This document shows positions 15,001 to 27,000 of a DNA stretch of 64,000 nt, piece after piece. The stretch spans positions 62,001-126,000 of the forward strand of contig JBAMDO010000578.1 in the NCBI GenBank assembly GCA_037074765.1, read 5' to 3'. Source of the stretch: Mansonella perstans (lineage: Eukaryota; Nematoda; Chromadorea; Rhabditida; Onchocercidae). The position numbers were made by a program, and so were the translations under genes. Numbering within the stretch: the first letter of the stretch is position 1; every line of letters begins with the position of its first letter. The notes below the pieces were generated by a model. That model ran no database searches. It saw only the letters and a program-made list of their open reading frames with translations, and was not told where the DNA came from.

Positions 15001-18000
15001 TAGAGAGTTTTCATCTTACTAGTATAAAAACTTACCCAGTGGAGCATCTTCTTCCAGCTTCATCATTAATAGAATATTTGCCCAAGAGTCGATAATCTCT
15101 TAGTAGAAATGATGAATATACTGCGGCATGCATTATGCTGCTTCCGCATAATCCAAGTTTATTGTTATTAAAATTCTTTTAGCGTACGGTATTCATAAAC
15201 TTTCTAAACTTATGCTGAAATATAAAGCATAGAGACGTAGATAAAAATCAAAGTTAATTAAAATTAGTAAAATACAGCTTGATAGCTTAAATGAGATCGT
15301 GGTGAGGAAATTTCAAAATGAATGTTGAAAAGCGAAGGGAATAAGTGTCCTCCTTCCTTTTATTTCATTTTTTCAAGCTTTATATCATTATTTCATTTCA
15401 CTATCATAGTTAATTTTTCTGCATTTCTTCGAATTGTAGTACTCCTTTTTAATTTCATTTTCATTTTTCAATTTTTGAGAAAGTCTCCCTTACAAAAAAA
15501 AAGAATTCAATTGCCAAGTTGAGCAATATGTCTTTAAAAAGAAAAAACTTTATATACGAGAAGTTCATATCGATATGAATAGCATAATCATTTAATAATA
15601 ATCTAAATTATTACGTAGCGGTGGAACATTTAAATACGGAATCATTTAAGCGAAAAAGAGCTGAATTATTTGTGATAAGTTATTCTTTACTAAAGACGAA
15701 TTTGAATCTTGAAGTATTATTAAGGAACTCATCATTTATGCAAATGTATAGGCATGAATCATATTTTGATTAAAATATTTGGACAAAATTTCAGGTTAGA
15801 AATTTATTGCTAAATTGATAACCAGTTTAGCTAGATGGAAATATTAAAAAATAAATGGCACAAACTTCATGATACATAAAAGTTACGTGGTGTAATGAAA
15901 GTGAAAAGACAATTACTTTCTTTCATTCTTTTCGAAAATATCTCACTTACTGATAACCAAAAAAAAGGAAATTAAAAGTGAGTTTCAGGAATTTAATAAA
16001 AAATAAAATGAAGTAAGAGAAAAACGAAGTTTAAAATTTCGAAAAAGATGAGCAAGGAAACTTTTTTCGCCTGCATCTAGATTTAGAGTGCAGAATTGAG
16101 TTTGTAAAAAAATTTATTTGTAATTTATTTACTTTAGAAATTTTCATCAAAAAAATATGGAGTTATTTTTATTTATTGGGATTTCTGTTTTCCATATTGC
16201 ATATTTACAGATCGCCATTAAAGTAAAGCCTCCTTTACGTAACGTAACGATATAATTGAAACGGTCATTGAACTAGAAGATTTATTCATTGATTGTATTT
16301 TATAACAACCACTAGCCGTCCTGGATATTACTTCTATTAGATTTTTTAATTAAATTAAAAGTTTCGAAATCTATATACAGCAATAATTAAGAATTTTTTC
16401 GCTTTTATGGAAAATTGATCATAATTTGTCAAGTGGATATTATATTCTTGACAATAGGAATGCAATATTAATATCATCTAAATCTGATATAATCAGTATT
16501 CTGAAATCTGAGGATTTTAAACAAAATATTAGCTTCATTTTTTTTGAGACAAACACTGATAAGTACTATGTTTTAAAATGCAGCAAGTTTATATAGTATA
16601 ATTTCCCAAGCTTATTCATGACAGTTTTCAGGATAAAAATATGGCAGTTGAAAATAATCACGTGAAGCTTTGGATTCATTGAAAAGTAAGAAAGCATTTG
16701 AGAAAAAAGTTTTAGATGTCAATTTTTTAGTAGAAAAGTATTTTTTCATAACTTAATCATGGAAAGCATTTCGCGGCAATGAAATTTGCGTAAGAATTTG
16801 AATCGGTTCCAAGGTATGAATATTTCGAAATTGTTTTTTCCTCCACCTGTGATTGATATAAATTTTTTAAAAGATTTTTCCAGAATTTTTTCTTATTTTA
16901 GATTGTTATATATGTATGACGAAATGTAATATACTTACTTGGCAGTGCACATGATAGAATATTAGATCAGATAATATCTTGCTTTTACAGCACTTTTTTC
17001 CATTTCAATTTTTGAATTTTAAATTACCCTACAATTTTCACATCTTGATTGGACAAAAATAAAATGTTCTTCGTTCTTCACAGTAGATAAAGAGACAGGA
17101 TTTACGGCTCAATTATTTTATGCTATTTGATGGAGATTTATATCAAATATAAATAATTATCACTGTTTGTCATGTGTGCATAAATCAGTTTGAAAATATC
17201 AAGTCCTTTTTTTTGTAAATTGAGCTTAAGAATCCGGTCAACAATTTTTTCAATATAGGAATATCAGAAATGCTGAAAGTGTTCAAGAATTTTTTCTTTT
17301 TATTTAAAAATTTCTTGTGGAAAAAAGTTTTTATTTTATAAAAATGAGATGAATGAATGAATATATGCTTAGTTTACTGTTGCAATAAAAAAATCATAAG
17401 TTTTATATAGTTTCGTCCAGTGATCAACAAAGAGGCTATAAATAATTCAGTAATTCATTCAGTTGAAGCAAAATCCAAAATCATTTAATGAAGCTAAAGA
17501 CTTATGCAGAGTCTCTTAAAGGTTCCAGATGTTTTGGTATTAATTGAATTATTAAAAACTAACAGATTTCCATAAATGTACTTTTTAGATCCTGCAAAAC
17601 CTACTTTAATTCAATGTTTACTGTATCCTTGAAGAAAAAGTTTCTTTCAGGAGTACAGTTAGCTCACCTCTGACTTAGTAATCAGATGATTGCATTCAAT
17701 CATGAAACCATAAGGTTAAGAATGAGAATAAAATGAAATGTCATTTTTGGTTGCAAAAATTTTCAGTCAAAAAAAAAACATATTTTGAATAGCGTCAAGA
17801 AAGGGAACAACAGAATGCAAAGTTGATATATTTCTTGCAGAATTTGAAATATTTGTTACATTTGTGAAATATTTGTTACGTAATTTGTTACAAAATTGGT
17901 GAAATTAAGTGTCGTTTTAAATTATTATCGATCAATTCGTATGTGATATGATATATTATGGGAATATAATTTTAGCTAAAATTTAAAGAAGAAATTGGAA

Positions 18001-21000
18001 AAGAAACAGAAAATTAGTAAAAATTATCCAATGGAAAAGTTGTTGATTATTAATATAATTATCCAAACTAAATTGCTGGTAATATTTGTGATACCAGTTG
18101 CTGGTTAAAGTGTTAAAACTTCTAATATTCAGTCCTGTAATCGACTTTCAATTTCTAATGGACTCAAAGGATGTTTCAATTTAGTTAACTGATATGTTTA
18201 ATAATTTTTTCGAAGATAAAGGTTTTTTTAAAAACATATTTGAACAGCATTTAAAAAACGTATTTGAACAGCATTTAAAACGTTTAATAAAATTTCGAAG
18301 ATAAAGGTTTTTTTAGAAACATATTTGAGATTACAGCTTGAAATAATAATTCGAATGCATTAAAATTTCATTTAAATATTAAAAAAGCTATTGAATGATT
18401 ATTTATGTTCCAAAAAATGAAATAAATTTATATGAATGAGAAAAGAAAAGGCTTGTAATGACAATTATGGAAAATTTTTTCAGCAAAACTTTTCTATTAC
18501 ATATTAGCTAATTCTAACTCGTCGTGGGAATTTCAGCATTCGGGACACTTTGTTTTCTTTTTTTAAATTAGCAATAAATTTTCCAGGGAAGCCGAATCCA
18601 GATGTAGAATGGCTGGACACAAACGGCAGACCAATTACTACAGAATCTAATCGTTTTGAGGTATCTTGATGAACAATCAATATGAGTTTGCTAAAATAGG
18701 CTTAAAAATTATTTAAGATGTTAAGTAACATATTTATTGCCAATTATTACCCAAGAAGGAAAAAAAAACTTAATGTGATGAAAAAATGGTATTAAATGAT
18801 TTTTTTTTTTACAAATCTTTGGAAATTTTGCTCATTCAATCGTTCTGTAAAGTCATTACTAATGCTGGTAAATCCAAGTAGATCATAAAATACAAATGAG
18901 GAAAAAAAAATTCCATCAATAATTCCATCAATAAATCTCAAAATTTTAATTTTAATTTTAGGTTACAACATCTGATCGATTGACAACACTTACATTATTT
19001 CAAGTGGATAGCGATGTACAAGGCAAGTATTTGCTTAAGGTCAAAAATGAATTGGGCGAAGCGAAATGCGACATACCTATTGAGGTTTGGTTCATTTATA
19101 TTTACATCGAAATGATTTAGAAATTTATTTGAAAATGTTTAAAGCGAAAAATAAAAAATAAAAACTGGAATTAAATCGAAGTAATGTCTTGCAAAACAGT
19201 AATTTGTATCGTAAGCTATGCTGCCCTTAACTAAACTGCCTACACTGGCCTTAAGAATCTTGCTTACTTCAAAAAGAAATTATGAATTAATTTGAACAAA
19301 AGTTTGTAAGTGTAAAAGTTTGGGTTAATTTGAGATCAAATTAATTTATATCAGTAATAGGAAAAGTAATTTTACGTACAATTTTTGTTTTTAAAATAAA
19401 AGTGCTTCTAATTTTCCAATTGTTTTTACATAATTTTCACAAAAATAAAGAAGGAATTCCACACGTACTTAATCACCGTTTCTTTTTCGATTTGTCCGTC
19501 GCTTCAGATTCAGGAAAGTCCAATTGCACCGAATAAACCAATTGCTGAAAAACAGAAGTTCAATTCGGTGAGCCTAAAATGGAACGCAGTGCCAGAAGTT
19601 GCTGGTAAAAGAGTACAATACATCGTTGAAATGAAAAAGGTTAATGAAACTTTTCCAAAACCAATTTGATTTGACTAAATAAGTTTACTTTTTTCTGAGC
19701 TAATTTCTACTTGCTTTTGTCGTCTTTTTAATTCCCTGAAATATATTCTTCAAAGAGATTGGATTTATGAAAAAAGTCGAAAAATGTTGAATGTTAGCTG
19801 AGGTAATTTCTGCATCCATTATTTCTTGATATAAATGGATCTAAACGGAAAGAAAAAGGGAAAGAGAAAGAAAGCACAGAGAAAGAGGGAATCTAATATT
19901 ATTTACGTAATTTGAAAACGTGCCGTTAGAACAGACATTTAAAATTGATTTAAAAGAAGCAATTATTTTTCTCTTTTTTTAAAAGAATAAATGGAGGATA
20001 TGCGGATAGCTAATTCAGAAATAAAATAACATTAAAAAATTTAATTGTGTGATTATCTCATGCAAATGGTTTTTTTTTGCTGAAAATTTAGGAATAACCA
20101 TTAAATTAGTACAAAACATTATTATAGTTCAGATTCGATAATTATAAATTACTCTAAGTGATCTTAATTAAAGTAAAGACAACAAAAATCAAAACATTAT
20201 TGCCGACATAAATCAGCTTGGTTGAATGAAATCCGGTGTTGCAATGCTCGACATTTTGGCTTTCTGGTGATTGTGGAAGTATTTTCCCACAAAGATTGAT
20301 TTACTGTTGGTTTATGAAAAATTCATAAACCAGATGAAGATGATATCAGATGAGGCAAAATATTGTGTATTGCACGCCAAACCTACTTGTCTATAATTTA
20401 AAAAGGCCGAAGATCTTTGATCCGATGCGTATTTACCTATTTTGACATAATTTGTTTTCAATAAAGTTTCGGCAATACCGAAACCCTCTTTCTAATTCTT
20501 AATTTTGCCGCTAAATCCATCTGTAGATTCCTACTCTGTTATAATCTATCGTTTCAGACCAATTGCTTTCTCTGTACAAATTCTTAAAATTTCACAACAA
20601 TCATTTTTGAATGTATTCGACTTTGGTTTAGTTCTTTGAATTGTCCAAGATTTTCTTCCTCGGCCATTAGTATAATGTGTTTTTTGTCTCATTTCATATT
20701 CTATTCAGATATGATCCATAGTATCGGAGAGGACTTCGGAAGTTGACACTTGAAAATAGAAATTTTTTTTTGGATATTTTGTTTAGATCATAAAACGAAC
20801 ATTCATAATGAATGTTTTTCACCTTTTCAGTTTACTTGCAGTACGATTTATCATAGGATATCAAGTTTTTTTCTTCGCAGATTCGTGATAATATGCTGAA
20901 CAATGTCAATGATTTCTCTAAATTAATCATTTTCAACCTTCACCACATTGCATTGTCAAAACTCTTGTCTCTTCTTTATATTTGCTTTTAACCAAACATT

Positions 21001-24000
21001 TTTTTTAACAAGTGACAATTTGTCAACTTCATTGCTTTATGAATCATTTTTAATTTACTATTGAATCAAACAAATCCAATTTTTAATTATTAAGCAATTA
21101 ATGAAGAAAAATATAAGGAAGTATGTGAAATTCTGTCCAGTATTATCATATTTATTTAAAGTGAGATTCCGTTGTAGATTCCGTTGTAAAAAAAATCTTT
21201 AGTATTGAAAATAAAAATAACAAAACGCAATATTTTGTTATGTACTGCGATGAGTAGTTAAAAAGTGAAGGAAATTTGAAATTCGAAATCAGTCATTTCA
21301 CTTGTTCCGAATATGAAATGGTTAACAGAAAAGTTTATTATTTAGCAAGGAGAAGAAGAATGGGTAAAAGCAGTCGAAACTGCTCAACTGAATGAAACAA
21401 TGGAAGAACTCGAGCCCGGTAACACATATCAGTTCCGTGTACGAGCCAGGATTGCAGATGTTATAAGCGAACCATCTGAAGAATCCGAATGGGTGAGAAC
21501 TTTCAAAAGTTTAAAAAATTTTCGAACAGATTTATCAAATTATAGGAAAAAACCGAACATATTAAAAACGAATTACTGGCATGTAAAATGGAATGGTTGT
21601 AAATCAGGCTTGTCAGTTGGATTTCAATTGCAGAAAGAAATGAGAAATTACTAACTTTTAAAATATATTTGAATGCTATGTGTAAATTTCAAAGGAATTG
21701 ATTTTAGGTGAGTTTAATGACATCAACTCAACATATGGCACCCAAATTCGAAGTACCATTAACGGATAAAACAGCTCTAACTAATAAAGAAGTTAAGTTG
21801 AAATGCCGCATTCTTGGTGATCCTCAACCACAGGTAAAATTTTCTTTCAACAGGATTTTTGGACGAAGTTCATAAATCAGATCCTTTTATTTCATTTTAT
21901 CTTTTACTCAAATCTTTTGTTTGTTTAAAAAATGAGCGTTCTACTGATTAATATATTGTAATATCACTTACATGAAGACATAAGTCCTGATTTTTGTTCT
22001 TCCTTTGCTTAAAATTTATATTTTATAAATTTTTTAAAACATTTCGTTATATAAAATGCGATGCATCTGCAGATTATATGGATGAAGGATGGCGCTATGA
22101 TCAATACAAATCGCCGCCAAAAGTTAGAATTCACTGAGGATGGTTGGTGTTCGCTCACAATTTTCAAATGTACTGCAGAAGATACTGGTTTCTACCTGTG
22201 TACAGCGAGTAATATGTTCGGCAGTGAGAGTTCTCATCTGATGTTAACTGTGGCAGAAATCGCTGGTCCGGATTCACATTTGATTACTGCTGAGAGTAAA
22301 GAAATGCAGTATTGTAAACCAAGATTTATCCGTGTACCAGGCTCAGTAGTCGAAACTACAGAGGGATCCACGGTTTGTTCTACTAAAAATTGGATTGAAA
22401 AGAATTTAAGTGCTATGAAATCATTTAAAAAATCTTTATTCATTTTCCTCAGAGCTAACTTAATTTCAGGTAAAATTAATAAGCCACGCTATCGGTCTAC
22501 CTAAACCGCTTGTCAAGTGGTTCAAAGATGGAAAAGAGGTATTTACACTTGGCATTTTTTGTTAAAAGCTACTTGTTATCTTTGATAATTCATTTAAATT
22601 TTCGGGGAAGCTTATTAGTGTAAAACTAAATTTAGTCCCTGTCCGTTAACCACCGATCTGTAGATGATATAATAATTTGTTCGAAATAGCGATGAATCTT
22701 GTAAACTGCTTTATTTCTATTCTTATTCTCAAATTAGAACTTGGAGAGACGTTGATTAGTGCGGTAATCCTAGTGATAAATTAGTAACAAATTAACTTCA
22801 GAAGTGAAATTTTTGATGAATTCTTCATCTTAGTTGATAGTATAATAATAATAAATGCCATATTCACCAAAAACTACCGTTGTAAATTCGACTGTATATT
22901 GATAAAATGTTTATTTATGCTACAACTGACAAGTAAGCAAGTACTATGATGTGAGAAAAGTTGATTGATTGATGACAGTGGCAGTTCTTGTTACCGAGTT
23001 AATTTTATAGATTACAAAAGTGAACCGTGCATATGAAATATTACTAACTGGAGAAGGTGAATCTATACTACTCATGCCGTGTGCAGTTACGAAAACAGCT
23101 GGTACATTTACATGTGTTGCCGAAAATTCAGAAGGCTCAACAAATTTTGAAACGAATCTTATTGTGCATAGTAAGTATATTTTTCTTCTCGAAGGATATG
23201 TTTAATTATGTTTAATTCGGCAGTCGCAGAAATCTATCAAAATTTGAAACAGAACTCTTTCGTTGTTTCAATTTTTTCTTTTTTTTTTTTTTTTTGTGCG
23301 TTTTTAGCCTTAGTTAATGTATAAAAACTTCAGCTCTTCTGCATAAGGAACGTCAAGAAAAACAAGCACCAAGCTTTACAATGGAATTGAGAGATATCAG
23401 TGTTGCAACCGGACATCCTGTAACGCTAAAATGTTGTGTCAAGGGTATTCCTGAACCTCAGCTTAAGGTTTTTATTTTGGTTTAATAGAAGTCAAGGTTT
23501 CTTCAACATAAGCGATCATCCATCTACTTTTTTTCATTTAAGTATTTTTGTCTATAAAAAAATAATATTTTAAAGGTAATTAAAAATTAGTCAATGTTTC
23601 CTGACGAAATCCTTTCTGAATAAATAAAAATTCAGCAAAAAAAAAGTAGCTAAGGAAGAATGGCAAAGCTAGGTATGCTGTGTTTTAAGAAAGCAAGAAT
23701 AGGCGTGTATACGAAACCGAAATACAAGCATAAGTACAGCTTGTCTATCATTTGCTATTTTATCCCGGTTTATTATCGGGAAAAGGCCAACTTTAACATC
23801 ATTTCAAAAATTGTCGATGGTCGTTTGAGATTCAGGATATGAAATTTCAGTGGATTTTCATTAATGATGTGCAAAAAGCAAATGTGCTGCGTACAACGAC
23901 CGATTCCGCTTGGATAGAATATCGGCAGGGTGATGATTGTGAAATGAAGACTGAAAGTGTGGTAAAAACACAGCAAGGTACTTATCAGTGTGTTGCTAGC

Positions 24001-27000
24001 AATGAATATGGGAGAGCAATGACACAATGCTACTTACTAGTCGGAGGTATCAACTTTCAAACGTTTCCTTCAAATTGTTGCAGAAGTTTTTTTCCCTTTA
24101 GAAATTATTGGTTTGTATTTTGTGAAAATATAAATAGGCGATTAAAAGTCGGAAGAAGTCTATGAAGTAAATAATAATTTTATTTTAAGTGAAAATAGAA
24201 AAATATTAACATGAATAGTTCTGGAAAAATTGAATTTAGGAAGATATTTTGTTCCAAAATGTAGTAAGACTGTTTTCAGTCATAGTAAAAGACTTGTATA
24301 TTCAATAACAGAATTCTGATATGGAATAGAAGATATGAAAAGGATAATTTGATAAATAAAATTAAAAGTTGAAAATATCGAGAGCTTAAATATACTGTCG
24401 ACCAGTTAAGCTTTTTCGAATGGCCTACTTTTGATTTGAAGAACTTGCTATCTTAAATTCGATTAGCAATTTTTATGGCATTTTTATGTCTAATTTGCGA
24501 TTTTTACATTCCTAAAAAATTTCTCAATATTTTCATATTTGCTGGCTCTTTGTTTTTTTAGTTTTCATCTAATTTTTATAATAAAATATCGAGGATAGTT
24601 TACTTGTGTAAAATTTCTGAACATTTGCAGTTGAATTTTTTTTTCTGTCGGTTCATGTTTTGTATTTATAGTCATTATTTCAGAACCACTTGATCAACTA
24701 GGGGGACCACCACGCTTTCTGAAATGTATGCGTGATATATGGGCACCATTGGGTGAAGATGTTGAATTTGAAGTTGAAGTAAGCGGTTTTCCATTACCGG
24801 AACTAACTTGGTATCATCTGGACAAGAAAGTTCTTGAGGAAAAAAACATTCAGGTATTAGTTTGTTGAATTCTTTGAAAATTGAACTTTCACTGCAATGA
24901 ATGCGAAGATTACTGTACTATTTACTATCAGCTTCACTTTCATCATACTTACTACAATAAAAAATTTATATGGATTCAAATTATATGTTAATAATAACAA
25001 TTTATTTCGGAAATAACTTACCTTCTTTTTGCAGATAGCATATATCACTCCAACCAAATGTCAATTGAAGATAACAAGTATAAGCGTATCTCATCTCGGT
25101 AGCTATTCAGTTGAAGCATCAAATATTCACGGTATCGTACGAACAACTGCATCATTGAATGTTGGAAAAAAACATTCCGAAGTGGAATCATCAAAACTTC
25201 CTGGAGGTCAAACTTCCAGATTTTCTTTCTTAAATGTGAACGATTTGTAGAAATCAAATTGATGCAAAGAAGGACAAGAGTTTTCTGTAAATCAGAACCA
25301 GAATTTGGACCTGTAAATCAGGTCCAAAATATTGTGAACATGTTCATTCACTTGCAATGTTCCTCAACGAAGAGTACATGAAATAAATTTCATATTTTAA
25401 TCAGTTTTCTTATAGATTCCAAGAGTAAGCTTGATACAGTTTTGCTACAAAATTCGTCATCGGAGAGACCAGGCCTTTTCATGACTGGCATGCATAGGGT
25501 AAATTTTCATACTCCAATTAATTTATAATTGCATCTTTGAACTTCATTCATTATGGATTTTATGATTTAATTATGATCCAATTTGTAAAGACAAGTTTTC
25601 GCGAATGAAGAGTTGGATATTCTGCGCCTTTCATTCATGAGATCTTTTCCTTTAGTGGGGAAATGCTTCATTTGTATCCCATTGCCCAGTAATTGACAGA
25701 AGGCAATATGCAATTAATTAAAAAGTTAAAGAAGCTTTTATTTAGGGACTTGTCAATTCTTTTAAATTCTAAACAGAAAAGATTTACTGTCTCAGCAAAT
25801 TAAAGTACATCGCATTAATTAAACTTGATAAGTTTAATATTTGTGCAGGCTGGTATTCGTACGGATATAAAACGGAAAGGTGCTGCACCGGCATTCTTAA
25901 TCGGCTTGGAAGATCTTGAATTTCATGAAGGTGATGCAGCTGCATTAGCTGGAACAGTTGCTAGAAGTAAGAGTTTAATTTCGCTGTTTTTTTTTTGAAG
26001 AATTGTATTTTCATAAAAATAATTTTTTTTTTTCACGAAACTTAATATGTTTGATGAAATTTGTGACTTTTTTCAGAGAGGCGACATCGCATCCATGGAA
26101 GATCAGATGGGAAACGTATCAAACAGAATGTAATATTAGGAGATATGGAAACTGAAACTTCTACTTCTAGCAGTTCGGTAGAACCGCAGATCGAAATAAC
26201 AAGTCAGTTGATTGACCTAAATGTTGTTGTTGTTTATTTTCAAACAAGTGACGATGATAACCTTGTTCATTTTTTTTGGCCATTATTTAAAAAAAAAAAA
26301 AGAATTAAATTTTCAGTTTCTTTCTTACAGCACTGGAAGAAATTCGAGCATCAATTGCTGAACGGAATAAGAAAATTTGTCGACCAAAGTTTATGGTAAA
26401 ACTGAAACCAACGAAGTCAATCGTCGAGCATAAATCGCTCAGGTTAAAAGCTGCCATATCTGCTAATCCAGTGCCAGTTGTACGTTGGGATAAAGCCGGT
26501 ATTCTGTTGGAAACTGGTAACAAATATTCCATTTACAATGACGGTGATTTCTACTATCTTGAGGTAGGTTCAAATTTCAATTCCGGCGTTAAATTTATTA
26601 TAGTTTATTGTTATCTATTCATTTTTAAATGAAACTACTTTAAATGCTTTTGAAAATTTTGGAACTTTAAAATTTATTAGCTTATTTGTGAATTCTTCCA
26701 AAAAAAAAATCATTACAGGTACATCACATGTCTATGATCGATGAGGGCTTCTACAACTGTTCCGCTTCGAATAGTGAAGGTCTTGTAACTTGTACCGCTG
26801 AAATTAAAGTCATGCCGGGTGATGGCACAAAAAGGTTACGAAAAAAGCTGGCAGCACCATCGTTTATTGAAGTATTGCCCGGTAAATTCAAGGTAAAAAA
26901 AACTTTGTCGTAGTGCAATTTCTGGAAAAACAGCAATATTTTTCATAACCCTTATCAGGATTTTTTACTGCGGATAATTTCAACCTAGAATTAAGATACT

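Larger units (their letters stand above)
5264..18586 (+). other. 13.3-kb intron of the muscle gene hosting an antisense gene
   Basis: The exon ending at 5263 (...ACTG|gttagc, phase 1) joins the exon starting at 18587 (ttttccag|GGAAG). The join restores one Ig domain: strands up to the LAFTG segment lie left of the intron, and the KPNPDVEW segment with the core Trp lies right. The K+ channel gene at 6632-9603 lies inside on the other strand. I saw nothing gene-like in 5264-6631. The rest (9604-18586) is AT-rich with only short ORFs, apart from the duplication near 18.2 kb. Confidence 0.85.
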
